This document shows positions 49,539 through 59,293 of a stretch of DNA of 64,000 nt, one piece after another. The translations under genes and the position numbers were made by a program. Position 1 is the first letter of the stretch; every line of letters begins with the position of its first letter. The notes under the pieces are model-generated. The model made no database searches. It worked only from the letters and a program-made list of their open reading frames with translations, and was not told the DNA's origin. The DNA comes from Granulicoccus phenolivorans DSM 17626 = NBRC 107789 = JCM 15570 (GTDB lineage: Bacteria; Actinomycetota; Actinomycetes; Propionibacteriales; Propionibacteriaceae): contig NZ_KE383974.1 of assembly GCF_000423085.1 (NCBI RefSeq), positions 62,001 through 126,000 of the forward strand, given 5' to 3'.

Positions 49539-50060
49539 GTGACTGAGCACATTGACGAAGTTGAGGTCGACGAGTCGGTGACCCCGTTCACCGAGGGCGA
49601 CCGCGAGATCACCTACCGCTCCGAGGCCGACGGCGCCGCGGCGAGCGACCCGAACGAGCGCCCGGCCATGATCGGCCCGGCCCAGGCCCTGGGCCGCCGC
49701 AAGGAGGCCATCGCCCGCGTCCGGATCATCCCCGGGTCGGGCACCTGGAAGATCAACGGCCGCACCCTCGAGGACTACTTCCCGAACAAGGTGCACCAGC
49801 AACTGGTCTCCGAGCCCTTCGAGACCGCCAACGTGGCCGGCGCCTACGATGTGATCGCGCTGATCAACGGCGGCGGCATCACCGGCCAGGCCGGGGCGCT
49901 GCGCCTGGGTGTGGCCCGGGCCCTGAACAACGTCGACGTCGAGGCCTCGCGCCCGGCGCTGAAGAAGGCCGGCATGCTGACCCGGGACGCGCGCGTCAAG
50001 GAACGCAAGAAGGCCGGTCTGAAGAAGGCCCGCAAGGCTCCGCAGTACAGCAAGCGCTGA
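49539..50060 (+). CDS. rpsI: 30S ribosomal protein S9
   Basis: 173 aa from GTG 49539 (after AGCCGGAGA); E. coli S9 is 130. Residues 1-45 are an acidic lead ([20 protein letters not shown]) typical of actinobacteria. The core starts [20 protein letters not shown] and ends with [11 protein letters not shown], whose Arg contacts the P-site tRNA. Preceded by rplM and followed 4 nt later by glmM. Confidence 0.96.
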   Translation: MTEHIDEVEVDESVTPFTEGDREITYRSEADGAAASDPNERPAMIGPAQALGRRKEAIARVRIIPGSGTWKINGRTLEDYFPNKVHQQLVSEPFETANVAGAYDVIALINGGGITGQAGALRLGVARALNNVDVEASRPALKKAGMLTRDARVKERKKAGLKKARKAPQYSKR

Positions 50061-50064
50061 TCCC

Positions 50065-51414
50065 GTGGCGCGCCTGTTCGGAACAGACGGTGTCCGCGGT
50101 CGGGCGAACGAAGGCCTGACCGCGGAGCTGGCGCTCGACCTCTCGGTTGCCGCAGCCCATGTGCTGGGGGAGACCGGCGAGTTCGGCGGCACCAAGCCCG
50201 TGGCCCTGGTCGGGCGCGATCCGCGGGCATCCGGGGAATTCCTGGAGGCAGCGGTGGTGGCCGGCCTGGCCAGCGCCGGGGTCAACGTCGTCCGACTGGG
50301 GGTCGTTCCGACACCCGGCGTGGCCTACCTGGTCGGCGCCACCGGCGCCGACCTGGGCGTCATGCTGTCGGCCAGCCACAACCCGATGCCCGACAACGGC
50401 ATCAAGTTCTTCGCCCGCGGTGGGGTCAAGCTCGGTGATCAGATCGAGGATGCCATCGAGGCGCGGATGGGCGAGGCCTGGCAGCGCCCGGTCGCCGGGG
50501 GTGTCGGACGCGTCCAGGACGACGGGGTCGAGGTCGAGCAGTACATCCAGCACCTGGTCGATTCGATCGAGGGGACGCGACTGGACGGGCTCACCGTCGT
50601 GGTCGACGCCGCCAACGGTGCTGCCTCGCACACCGCGGTGGAGGCGTTCACCCGCGCCGGTGCCCGGGTGGTGCCGATCCACCATCGGCCGGACGGGTTG
50701 AACATCAACGAGAACTGCGGTTCGACCCACCTGGGTGATCTGCAGCGGGCCGTCGTCGCCGAGGGGGCCGATCTCGGGATCGGCCTGGACGGGGATGCCG
50801 ACCGCTGCCTGGCCGTCGACAAGGCGGGCAATCTGATCGATGGGGACCAGGAACTGGCGATCATCGGTCTGGACCTCAAGGAACAGGGCCGGCTGCCGGG
50901 GGACACCATCGTCGCGACGGTGATGAGCAATCTCGGTTTCGTGAACGCGATGGCCGACCACGGGATCCGGGTGGAGCGCGCCAAGGTCGGGGACCGATAC
51001 GTGCTGGAGATGATGAACGAGTCCGGCTTCGCCCTCGGTGGCGAGCAGTCCGGGCACGTCGTGATGAGCCAGTACGCCACCACCGGCGACGGCGTCCTCA
51101 CCGGGCTGCACCTGATGGCCCGGATGGCGCGTACCGGGAAGTCGCTGGCCGAACTGGCGTCGGTGATGACCCGGCTGCCGCAGGTTCTGGTCAACGTCGG
51201 CGGGGTCGACAAGGCCCGGGCCGGAACGCACGAGGGCCTGCTGGCCGACGTGCAGACCGAATCCGACGCCCTCGGGACGAGCGGTCGGGTGCTGCTGCGC
51301 CCGTCGGGTACCGAGCAGTTGGTCCGGGTGATGGTCGAGGCCGGCACCCAGGATCATGCCCAGGCCGTCGCCGACCGGTTGGCCGCCTCGGTGCGCCGGA
51401 ATCTGGCGCTGTGA
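50065..51414 (+). CDS. glmM: Phosphoglucosamine mutase
   Basis: 449 aa. Phospho-Ser in GVMLSASHNPMPDNGIKFFA near 100, metal loop LDGDADRC near 241, sugar loop GGEQSGHV, and phosphate site LRPSGTEQLVRVMVE at the end. Makes glucosamine-1-phosphate for peptidoglycan. GTG 50065 follows rpsI by 4 nt, a widely kept actinobacterial linkage. Confidence 0.96.
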   Translation: MARLFGTDGVRGRANEGLTAELALDLSVAAAHVLGETGEFGGTKPVALVGRDPRASGEFLEAAVVAGLASAGVNVVRLGVVPTPGVAYLVGATGADLGVMLSASHNPMPDNGIKFFARGGVKLGDQIEDAIEARMGEAWQRPVAGGVGRVQDDGVEVEQYIQHLVDSIEGTRLDGLTVVVDAANGAASHTAVEAFTRAGARVVPIHHRPDGLNINENCGSTHLGDLQRAVVAEGADLGIGLDGDADRCLAVDKAGNLIDGDQELAIIGLDLKEQGRLPGDTIVATVMSNLGFVNAMADHGIRVERAKVGDRYVLEMMNESGFALGGEQSGHVVMSQYATTGDGVLTGLHLMARMARTGKSLAELASVMTRLPQVLVNVGGVDKARAGTHEGLLADVQTESDALGTSGRVLLRPSGTEQLVRVMVEAGTQDHAQAVADRLAASVRRNLAL

Positions 51415-51429
51415 TCGGCTGATTGAATC

Positions 51430-51501
51430 CGAAACGCCTGCGGGGCAGGTGCGGCAGTCACGCTTCGTGCGGACTGCGGCACCTGCCCCGCAGCGGTTTC
51501 G
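51430..51501. terminator. 30-bp near-perfect inverted repeat between glmM and the MFS gene
   Basis: Left arm 51430-51459, right arm 51472-51501, loop of 12 nt. Only three mismatched positions in 30. Lies between convergent genes; unusually long for a terminator, and lacks a T-run. Confidence 0.7.
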
Positions 51502-51511
51502 GCCCTTGTCA

Positions 51512-52828
51512 TCACCTGCTGGTAGCGGCTTCCCGAACCCGGCGGGCGTCCCGATCCGGATCGAGGAAGATCAGCCCGCCGATGGCGGCGACCACGGCGG
51601 CGATGCCGAAGATCTGGAACGCGGAGGCGTATCCGTCGGCCGCAGTGGCGGAGTGATCCACGATGTAGCCGGTGAGGTAGGGAGCGACCAGACCGCCGAT
51701 CGCCATGATGGCCAGCAGCAGGCCCAGGGCACCGGCAACCTGACGCGGCGGGGCGATCTGCGAGATGGCTGCGTTGATGATCGGGAAGTTGATCGATCCG
51801 AGGCCGTATCCGACCGACACCAGGGCGACCGCGATCGCCGGCGTCGAAATGTAGGGCAGTCCCACCATGCTCAGGCCACAGACGAGCAGGGCGGCTGCCG
51901 GCAGGATCCCGCGGAAGATCCGGGCACTGCCGCCACGGGCCAGAATCCGGTCACCGACGAACGTGGACAGCAGCAACGTGATCAGGCTGACGATGCTCGG
52001 CAGGGCAAACATGACCCCGGAGCTGAGCCGGGAATAGCCCAGGCCCACCTCGAAGTAGGACGGCAGCCAGGTGAGCACGGCAGTGAACAGGGCATACATG
52101 GCGATCAGCGAGACCGCGCCGGCAATGAAGGTCGGGGTGGTGAAGATCGTCTTCCACGGGACATGGTCGCCGGTGGCGGAGTCCGAGGCTGCCGAAGCAG
52201 CATCGCGTCCGTAGGGCCCTTCCTTCCACACCAAGAGCCACAGGACCACCCAGAGCACGCCGCCGACCGCCAGCGTGACGAAGCCCGCGCGCCAGCCCCA
52301 CTGGTTGACCACCAGAGCAATGGCCGGCAGCACGGCGAGTTTGGCAATCGAGCCCCCACTGGTGATGAACGCCCCCGGCAGCCCGCGCTTTTCCTTCGGG
52401 TGCCAGGAGTAGAGCGCGGTGTGGATCAGCGCGCTGGAGGGTCCTTCGGTCGCGCCGAGGACGATGCGCGAGACCAGCAGAACGGCAAAGCTCGCGGCAG
52501 CGATCACCGGGACCATGCAGGCCGCCCAGGCCAGTGCCAGGAAGGCGAGCAGCCAACGCAGCGGAGCCCACCGGGCGAGCAGGCCGGCACTGAACCCGCT
52601 GATGGTGAAGGCGAGGAAGAAGGCGCTGCCGACCAGCCCGAGCTGAGAGGCGGTGAGGCCGTATTCCTCCCTCAGCGGCTGAGCCACCAGGCCCAGCACG
52701 GCCTTGTCGCTGGTGTTGATGATGTAGAGGATCACCAACGTGAAGGTGATCGCCCAGGCACGGGGACGGGATTCACCCCGGGGCCCGGTTGTTGTGGTGA
52801 CGGGGGTCGGGGCCTGCTTGATGGCCAT
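51512..52828 (-). CDS. MFS transporter, ACS-like (anion:cation symporter)
   Basis: 438 aa, about 12 hydrophobic segments. YIINTSDKAVLGLVAQPLRE in TM1 and GATEGPSSALIHTALYSWHP in TM4 are of the ACS type that imports organic anions. Last gene of the nine-gene acyl-CoA operon, 38 nt after the VOC gene, so it probably brings in the acid that the operon degrades. Site GAAAGGTTTGACCC ahead of ATG. Confidence 0.86.
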   Translation of the reverse strand: MAIKQAPTPVTTTTGPRGESRPRAWAITFTLVILYIINTSDKAVLGLVAQPLREEYGLTASQLGLVGSAFFLAFTISGFSAGLLARWAPLRWLLAFLALAWAACMVPVIAAASFAVLLVSRIVLGATEGPSSALIHTALYSWHPKEKRGLPGAFITSGGSIAKLAVLPAIALVVNQWGWRAGFVTLAVGGVLWVVLWLLVWKEGPYGRDAASAASDSATGDHVPWKTIFTTPTFIAGAVSLIAMYALFTAVLTWLPSYFEVGLGYSRLSSGVMFALPSIVSLITLLLSTFVGDRILARGGSARIFRGILPAAALLVCGLSMVGLPYISTPAIAVALVSVGYGLGSINFPIINAAISQIAPPRQVAGALGLLLAIMAIGGLVAPYLTGYIVDHSATAADGYASAFQIFGIAAVVAAIGGLIFLDPDRDARRVREAATSR

Positions 52829-52866
52829 GGGTCAAACCTTTCGGGTAGCGAAGTTGAGGGCCGACA

Positions 52867-53331
52867 TCAGGCGTCGAAGCCGTAGTAGGCACGTGCTTCG
52901 GGCTCGCGCCCGGCGCCGGGCTCGAAGAGCTCCAGCAGCACGTTGTCGGGAGCGGCGAGCATGAAGTACTTCGAGCCACCGGTGACGCGGATGGGATTGC
53001 GCAGATCCAGGCCCGCTTGCTCCATCCGGGCGTACAGATCTTCCAGGCCGACGACCTGGATTCCCAGGTGGTGCACCGCATTCCGGCCGAGGTCGCGGGG
53101 AGCCTGGTCATACAGGTGCATCGCGCCGAGGCCGATCTTGAGGAAGACGTTGCGGGCGCCGGCGTAGCCGCCGTCCCACGCGACGTGAGCGTCGAACCAT
53201 CGCTGGTAGAAGGCGATCGTGGCGTCGACGTCGGAAGCGAACATGTGGACGTGGTGCAGGTGATATCGCTCGGGCCGGCCGTAGGGGTAACGCTCCGGCG
53301 GGTAGGTGGGGTCAGTGGCTGCGTGACTCAT
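52867..53331 (-). CDS. VOC-superfamily (glyoxalase-type) protein
   Basis: 154 aa. Metal ligands expected at His in YHLHHVHMFASDVDATIAFY, His in RNAVHHLGIQV, and Glu in DNVLLELFEPGAG. Single VOC pair. In this operon it may be an epimerase, lyase or dioxygenase-like enzyme acting on a pathway intermediate; exact reaction unknown. Confidence 0.8.
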   Translation of the reverse strand: MSHAATDPTYPPERYPYGRPERYHLHHVHMFASDVDATIAFYQRWFDAHVAWDGGYAGARNVFLKIGLGAMHLYDQAPRDLGRNAVHHLGIQVVGLEDLYARMEQAGLDLRNPIRVTGGSKYFMLAAPDNVLLELFEPGAGREPEARAYYGFDA

Positions 53332-53359
53332 CGGGGTTCCTTGGTTCTGGGAGGGCCGG

Positions 53360-54142
53360 TCAGCGGCCCTGAAAGCGTGCGGCGCGTCGTTCCTTGAAGG
53401 AACGGATGCCCTCGGCGAAGTCCTCGGAGGTCAGGACCTGCGCCCGGATGCCCGGAATGGCTTCGATCGCGGCCTGCTCCCCGTGCTGGACATAGGTGAG
53501 GGCACCGGCCTTCAGGGCCCGCACGCCGAGGGGCGCGGACTCGGTGATCCGGTGGGCCAGCTCCAGCGCGCGTTCGCGCTGCTGCCCGTGCGGGACGACC
53601 TCCTGGACCAGACCGATCTCGAGGGCACGATGGGCGGAGAACTCGTCGCCGGTGAACAGGTGGTACATCGCATTGCCCCAACCGGTCCGCGTCAAGTAGC
53701 GGAAGTGCGCTCCGCCGAAGGGGGCGATCCCACGCTTGACCTCGACCTGGCCGAACCGGGCGCTGTCGGCGGCGATCACGATGTCACCGGCCAGCATCAT
53801 CTCGACGCCGAAGGTGTAGGTGATGCCCTGGACCGCGGTGATCACCGGCTTGGTGCAGCGACGGCCGAGGCCGAGCGGATCCACCCACTCCGCCGGACGC
53901 TGCCGGGCCCGGGCCTCGGGGCCGAAGAAGGCCGGCATGTCCAGGCCGGCGGTGGTGTGATCGCCGGCGGCGGTGATCACCACGACCCAGAGGTTGTCGT
54001 CATCGTCGAAGGTGGTCAGGTGTTGGGCCAGCTGCTCCACCATCTCCGGGGTCAGGGCGTTCTTCTTGGTCGCGTTGTCGATCGTGATCACGCAGACGTG
54101 GCCGTCGACGTCCATCCGGACTTCACCGGGGTGCTCGCTCAT
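53360..54142 (-). CDS. Enoyl-CoA hydratase/isomerase family protein
   Basis: 260 aa crotonase. The oxyanion-hole segment is GDHTTAGLDMPAFFGP and the second is GITYTFGVEMMLAGDIVIAA. The usual catalytic Glu positions are not obvious (VEVKRGIAPFGG), so it may be an isomerase or hydrolase variant. Overlaps the CoA ligase stop (ATGA). Confidence 0.86.
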   Translation of the reverse strand: MSEHPGEVRMDVDGHVCVITIDNATKKNALTPEMVEQLAQHLTTFDDDDNLWVVVITAAGDHTTAGLDMPAFFGPEARARQRPAEWVDPLGLGRRCTKPVITAVQGITYTFGVEMMLAGDIVIAADSARFGQVEVKRGIAPFGGAHFRYLTRTGWGNAMYHLFTGDEFSAHRALEIGLVQEVVPHGQQRERALELAHRITESAPLGVRALKAGALTYVQHGEQAAIEAIPGIRAQVLTSEDFAEGIRSFKERRAARFQGR

Positions 54143-56100
54143 CGGGGTTGTTCCTTTCCTACGGGGGTGTTTGCTGCAGGGGCAGCCGCGGCTCGCGGTC
54201 GGGTGGTCACCTGTCCGGTGACCCCCAGACGCGAGAGCAGGGCTCGAGCTCGACCGGCGGTCTCCTCGGTCAGCGCGGCATCTCCGCTCAGGACCAGGTC
54301 GACCCGTCCCGGAGCGGTGGTTTCGAAAGTGACGTCGATGTCCCGATCGGCGATGACTTCCTCGAGTTGTTCGGTGAGGACCTCGATCGTGGCGAGGTGG
54401 CGCAGGGCGGGCTTGTAGAGCTTGCCCACCGGGGTCACCGGCAGGGCCTCGAGAATGGTGAGTCGCTTCGGTCGGGCCGGGGGTTCGTCGACGGTGCGGG
54501 CCGCATGTGCCAGGAGCTCCTCCCGGGTGGCCCGCGCTCCGGGAACGAGGGTCACGAAGACGGCAGGAACTTCGCCGGCGTACGCATCCGGGGCGCCCAC
54601 CGCGGCGGCGGTGGCAACCTCGGGATGGGCCAACAGAGCGCTTTCGATGGCCCGCGGGTCGATGTTGTGACCGCTGCGGATGATCAGGTCCTTGGCCCGA
54701 CCACCGAAGTTGAGCCGTTCATCGGCGTCCAACCAGCCCATGTCCCCGGTGTCCAGCCAGCCGCCCGGGAGCAATCCGTCGGAGTCATCGCCGCCGACAT
54801 AGCCGGAGAACAGGTTCGGCGCCCGATACAGGATCAGCCCCCGCCGCCCGACCGGAAGGTCGAGGTCAGTGGCCCGCCCGTCCGGGTCGGCGGCGACGAT
54901 CCGGATCTCGGCGTACGGCGGCACCAGCCCGACACAGCCGGCCGGACCGTTCACTCCCGGCGGGGTGACCGTGGTGATGCCGGCGGTCTCGGTCATCCCG
55001 AGACATTCGTGGACATGGACACCCATGGTCCGCTCCACTCGTTCGGCCAGGTCGGCGGTCAGTGGCGCGGCGCCGGTGCGGCAGTAACGCAGTGTCGAGA
55101 TGTCGGCGCCGTCGAGCGGAACGTCGGCGAGCGCCGACAGCGCGGTCGGGACCGCGGACAGCTCGGTGGCGCCGAAGTGCTCGAACATCCGCCAGTAGTT
55201 GCTGACCACGGCGCGGTTGCGGAACAGATCGATGGTCGGGATGACGATGTGCCCCCCGGAGGCGAGCAGGGGCAACGAAGTCGTGAGGGCGCCCGCGGCG
55301 TGATACAGCGGGTAACCGATGATCGATACGTTCCTCCTCGTCAGGCCCTGCATCTGGACGCAGGCCCAGGCGGTGAACACGATCGCACCATGGCTCAGCC
55401 TGGCCAACCGGGGCGAACTGGTGGTGCCGCCGGTATGCAGGCATACCGCGATGTCCTCCCTGGCCACGGTCCGCTCGAAGATCAGCCGATCACCGGGCTC
55501 GGCGGCCACTGCCGTGGCGAAGTCGAGGATCTTCACCGGCCCGTCGTCGGGCTCCGGCCCCTGGGATCCCTGCGGTGGGGCCACCCGGATGACGGCGGTG
55601 AGCTCGGGGATCTGTCGCATCAGGCCCAGGGCCCGGGACCAATATCCTTCGCGCTCGTCGGCTCCCCAGACGATCAGCACGCGGCTGCCGGCCGCCCGCA
55701 TCAGCGTCGCCAACTTCTCCTCGGAGAGCAGCGGGTTGAGCGGCTGGGCCATGCCGACGAAGGAGGAGCCCCACAGGGCGAGGTGATACTCCGGGCTCGC
55801 CGGCATCAGGATCGACACGGCGTCCTGGGGGCCTACGCCCAGTCGGTGCAGCAGATTGGCCAGGGCCCGGCACCCGGTGAGCAGTTCCCGGTAGGTCAGC
55901 CGGGTGAGCTGGGTCAGGTCGGCAGGATCGTGCACGAACGAGATGGCCGGTTCATCGCCGAAGGCCGCGGTCGAGTTGTCCAGCAGTTCGTAAATGCTGC
56001 GCACCGGGACGCTCTGCACCAAGGGATCGGCCGCCAGGCGTCTGACATCGGCTGCGGTCCGGACCGGTGCGGTACTGGTGAACGGGAGAGCCGATGACAT
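54139..56100 (-). CDS. AMP-dependent acyl-CoA synthetase with divergent P-loop
   Basis: 653 aa. Adenylation domain with A8-type KDLIIRSGHNIDPRAIESAL and catalytic Lys in LPVTPVGKLYKPALRHLA. The P-loop reads LHTGGTTSSPRLARLSH, where relatives have TSGTTGxPKG: the conserved Lys is lost. About 80 residues beyond the C-terminal domain are extra. Activates a carboxylic acid to its CoA thioester. Starts in TGATG with the preceding gene. Confidence 0.85.
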   Translation of the reverse strand: MSSALPFTSTAPVRTAADVRRLAADPLVQSVPVRSIYELLDNSTAAFGDEPAISFVHDPADLTQLTRLTYRELLTGCRALANLLHRLGVGPQDAVSILMPASPEYHLALWGSSFVGMAQPLNPLLSEEKLATLMRAAGSRVLIVWGADEREGYWSRALGLMRQIPELTAVIRVAPPQGSQGPEPDDGPVKILDFATAVAAEPGDRLIFERTVAREDIAVCLHTGGTTSSPRLARLSHGAIVFTAWACVQMQGLTRRNVSIIGYPLYHAAGALTTSLPLLASGGHIVIPTIDLFRNRAVVSNYWRMFEHFGATELSAVPTALSALADVPLDGADISTLRYCRTGAAPLTADLAERVERTMGVHVHECLGMTETAGITTVTPPGVNGPAGCVGLVPPYAEIRIVAADPDGRATDLDLPVGRRGLILYRAPNLFSGYVGGDDSDGLLPGGWLDTGDMGWLDADERLNFGGRAKDLIIRSGHNIDPRAIESALLAHPEVATAAAVGAPDAYAGEVPAVFVTLVPGARATREELLAHAARTVDEPPARPKRLTILEALPVTPVGKLYKPALRHLATIEVLTEQLEEVIADRDIDVTFETTAPGRVDLVLSGDAALTEETAGRARALLSRLGVTGQVTTRPRAAAAPAANTPVGKEQPR

Positions 56101-56924
56101 CAGCGCACCTCGCTCTCGGTCAGCGCTGCCGACTGCGTCCGCCGCGGCCGGGGGAATTCGGCCGGGCGCCGTTCCAGGACCGCGGCGATGCCTTCGGCTG
56201 CCTCGTCGTCACCCTGGCTGAGCACCATCGCCGCCGCCTCGAGGTCGAGTTGCTCGTGGAGGGTGTGCCGCGTGCTCGTGCGTACCAGCGTCTTGATCCG
56301 GGCAGTGGCACGGGCCGGGCCGCCGGCCAACCGGGTCGCGAGTTCGACGGCGACCTGCTCGGCCCCGTCGGTGTCGACCAGCCGGTTGACCACCCCGAGT
56401 TCATGCATCCGTTCGGCCGGCACCCGCTCTCCCAGCAGACACAGCTCGGTGACCGCTTGTCGGGGGAGGGATTCGGTCAGCAACGCGGTGAGGCCTCCGT
56501 CGGGACTCAACCCGGCTCGGATATAGGACGCGCTGAAGAACGCGGTGCGGGCAGCGACGATCAGATCGCAGGCCAGGGCGAGGGACATGCCTGCGCCGGC
56601 CGCGGCACCCTCGACGGCGGCAACGATCGGCAGTGGGCTGGCGTCGATCCGGCGGATCAGCCCGTGCAGCAGCTCGATCCGCTCGCGGCGCTCGGCGGCG
56701 GGCTTGTCCCGATTGCCGGCCAGCGCGCGCAGGTTGCCGCCGGAGGAGAAGGTGCCGGAGGCCCCGGTGAGGACGATGGCCCCGATTCCGGGGTCTGCCT
56801 CCGCTGCGCCGAGGGCGGTCTCGGCTTCCTCGAAGAAGTCCGGCCCCACGGCGTTGCGGGTGGTCGGGTTGTTGATCTCGAGCACACGGACGGAACCGAT
56901 GGTCCGAGTGGTGAGGACGGTCAT
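56100..56924 (-). CDS. Enoyl-CoA hydratase/isomerase family protein
   Basis: 274 aa crotonase. SGTFSSGGNLRALAGN and AVEGAAAGAGMSLALACDLI make the oxyanion hole; SASYIRAGLSPDGGLTALL holds the region where one acidic residue usually sits (Asp here). Second crotonase of the operon; overlaps the acyl-CoA dehydrogenase by 4 nt. Confidence 0.88.
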   Translation of the reverse strand: MTVLTTRTIGSVRVLEINNPTTRNAVGPDFFEEAETALGAAEADPGIGAIVLTGASGTFSSGGNLRALAGNRDKPAAERRERIELLHGLIRRIDASPLPIVAAVEGAAAGAGMSLALACDLIVAARTAFFSASYIRAGLSPDGGLTALLTESLPRQAVTELCLLGERVPAERMHELGVVNRLVDTDGAEQVAVELATRLAGGPARATARIKTLVRTSTRHTLHEQLDLEAAAMVLSQGDDEAAEGIAAVLERRPAEFPRPRRTQSAALTESEVR

Positions 56925-58060
56925 GCCGCGATCTCCTTGCTCAGCGTGATGTAGCGCTGCAGATGGTGGTCCTCATCGCCGAGGATGTGATCGACGGCGA
57001 CCAGGGCTTTGGCGAGGTGGGACAGCGTCAACTCATCGGTCATTCCGATGGCCCCGTGCAGTTGAATCGCTTCCTCGGCGGTGTGCAGGGCCGCCCGGCC
57101 GAGGGTGAACTTGGCGGCCGACACGGTCCGTTCGCGGTGGGCTCGCGAGGTCGAGTCGAGGGCGTACGCGGCGTTGATGACGGCTGATTCCGCCTGCTGG
57201 ATCTCGACCCACAGGTCGACCATCCGGTGTTGCAGGGCCTGGAAGCTGCTCAACGCGACGCCGAACTGGTGGCGCTGGAGCAAGTACTCCCGGGTGGATT
57301 CGAAGGCGGCCTGCATCATTCCCAGCGCCTCCGCGCAGACAGCCACGATGCCCCGGGAGAGGGCGGCCTCGATCAGCGGGTACGCCTCGCCGACCGGTCC
57401 CACGGCTGCGGCGGCGGGAACCAGGACGTTGTCGAGGGCCACGTGCGCGGTGCGCCGGCCGTCGACGGTCGGGAACTCCTGGATGCCTACGCCGGGGGTG
57501 TCCGACGGTAGGACGAACAGGGCGAGTCCGGCGGGGTCGTCGACGGCTCCGGCCGTACGCGCGGAGATGATCAGGTGGGTGGCGGCGGCGCCGTGGTCGA
57601 CGTCCACCTTGCCACCGGTGAGCAGCCAGCCCTGCGAGGTCGGGGTGGCGGTGGTCTCGACGTACGCCGGGCTGTAGCCGGCAGCGGTTTCGGCGTGCGC
57701 CCAGGACACCAGATTCCGGCCCTCGAGGAGGCCGTCGATCAGTTCCTGGTGGCCACCGCCGAGGCTGAGCGCGGAAGCAGCGAGTACCCCGACCGAGCGC
57801 AGCGGCTCGACGACCAACGCCGGGCCCACCGCCTCGAAGACGGCCATGATGTCGAGACCGGAGCCGCCCAGCCCGCCGACCGACTGCGGCAGGAGCACGT
57901 GGAAGACACCGATCTCGGTGAACAGCTTCCAGTGGTTCTCACTCAGTCCCGAGTGCGATGCGATCGTTGCTGCCCTGGCGGCCATGTCGTACTCGCGGCC
58001 GAGCATCTGCCGCAGGGAATCCTGGAGCGCCTGACGCTCCTCGGAATGATGGAAATTCAT
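56921..58060 (-). CDS. Acyl-CoA dehydrogenase (smaller subunit type)
   Basis: 379 aa. FLP motif region DPAGLALFVLPSDTPG; AAFESTREYLLQRHQFGVAL carries a Glu where the LCAD/IVD type has its base; ends HLAKALVAVDHILGDEDHHL. N-terminus MNFHHSEERQALQDSLRQML. Adjacent to a second dehydrogenase of 399 aa, as in heteromeric enzymes of steroid and terpenoid catabolism. Confidence 0.88.
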   Translation of the reverse strand: MNFHHSEERQALQDSLRQMLGREYDMAARAATIASHSGLSENHWKLFTEIGVFHVLLPQSVGGLGGSGLDIMAVFEAVGPALVVEPLRSVGVLAASALSLGGGHQELIDGLLEGRNLVSWAHAETAAGYSPAYVETTATPTSQGWLLTGGKVDVDHGAAATHLIISARTAGAVDDPAGLALFVLPSDTPGVGIQEFPTVDGRRTAHVALDNVLVPAAAAVGPVGEAYPLIEAALSRGIVAVCAEALGMMQAAFESTREYLLQRHQFGVALSSFQALQHRMVDLWVEIQQAESAVINAAYALDSTSRAHRERTVSAAKFTLGRAALHTAEEAIQLHGAIGMTDELTLSHLAKALVAVDHILGDEDHHLQRYITLSKEIAA

Positions 58061-58082
58061 CGGATGATCCTTCTACTGCCGG

Positions 58083-59282
58083 TCACAGCCCCAGCACCGA
58101 TTTGGCGATGATGGTTCGTTGGATTTCGCTGGCCCCGCCATAGATGGAGAGCTTGCGCTTGTTCAGGTATTGCGCGGTCGCGGTGAGACCGCGGGGTTCG
58201 GGCACGGTCATCTCCGCGAAGGAGTCGGCGCACAGTTGCTCGGGGTCGTAGGTCCGGGCGTGTACTCCGCTGGCCCGGCGCAGCAGCGCCGAGATTTCTT
58301 GCCGGATCTGCGAGCCGCGCAGCTTGAGCAGCGAGCTTTCCGGGCCGGGGGCGCGGCCGTCGGACGCGGATCGCAGAATCATCAGACTGGTGGTCTGCAG
58401 GTTGGCGATCTCGATCTCGACCCGGGCCACCCGGGCCGCGAAGACCGGATCCTCGGCCAGGCGGCGTCCGTTGCGCTGAGCCCTCGCGGCGGACTCCTTG
58501 ACCCGGCGCAGTTCGGCAATGGCGTTGCTGACCCGGGCGGCGGTGGTGCGTTCGTGGGTCAGCAGGAACTTCGCGCAGTCCCAGCCCCGATTCTCCGTAC
58601 CCACCAGGTTGGCCACCGGGACGCGGACGTCGGAGAGGAAGACCTCGTTGACCTCATGCGCACCGTCGAGGGTTCGGATCGGGCGAATCTCCACCCCGGG
58701 ACTGTTCAGGTCGATCAGCAGAAAGCTGATCCCCTGCTGCTTCTTCGCGCTGGGATCGGTCCGGACCAGGCAGAAGATCATGTTCGCGTGGTGGGCGCCG
58801 GTGGTCCAGGTCTTCTGTCCGTTGACGATGTAGTGATCGCCGTCACGGACCGCGGTGGTACGCAGCGCAGCCAGATCGGAACCGGCGCCGGGCTCCGAAT
58901 AGCCCTGGCACCACCAATCGGTGCCGTCCAGCATCCGCGGCAACCAGTGCGCGCGCTGCTCGTCGGTCCCGAACCGGATGAGCACGGGAGCCAGCATGCT
59001 GATGCCGAACGGGAGCACCGTCGGAGCATCGGCCAAGGCGCATTCGGCGTCGAAGAGGTAGCGCTGGACGGGGTTCCAGCCGGGGCCGCCGTACTCGGTC
59101 GGCCAGCCTGCTGCCAGCCAGCCTCGCTTGTTCAGAATCGCATGCCATTCCAGCTGGTCCTGTTTGCTCAGTTCGAGCCCCTGGGCCACCTTGGTCGACA
59201 ATCGGGTGGGCAGTTCGGCGTGGAGGAAAGCGCGGACCTCGTCGCGGAAGGCGGTTTCCTCGGGGGTGAAGTTGATGTCCAT
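58083..59282 (-). CDS. Acyl-CoA dehydrogenase (FadE type)
   Basis: 399 aa from ATG 59282 (MDINFTPEETAFRDEVRAFL). FAD and substrate site WWCQGYSEPGAGSDLAAL and GQKTWTTGAHHANMIFCLVR; C-terminal IYGGASEIQRTIIAKSVLGL. Oxidises acyl-CoA to enoyl-CoA. Probably pairs with the gene 22 nt downstream. Confidence 0.92.
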   Translation of the reverse strand: MDINFTPEETAFRDEVRAFLHAELPTRLSTKVAQGLELSKQDQLEWHAILNKRGWLAAGWPTEYGGPGWNPVQRYLFDAECALADAPTVLPFGISMLAPVLIRFGTDEQRAHWLPRMLDGTDWWCQGYSEPGAGSDLAALRTTAVRDGDHYIVNGQKTWTTGAHHANMIFCLVRTDPSAKKQQGISFLLIDLNSPGVEIRPIRTLDGAHEVNEVFLSDVRVPVANLVGTENRGWDCAKFLLTHERTTAARVSNAIAELRRVKESAARAQRNGRRLAEDPVFAARVARVEIEIANLQTTSLMILRSASDGRAPGPESSLLKLRGSQIRQEISALLRRASGVHARTYDPEQLCADSFAEMTVPEPRGLTATAQYLNKRKLSIYGGASEIQRTIIAKSVLGL

Positions 59283-59293
59283 GGGTGTGCCTT

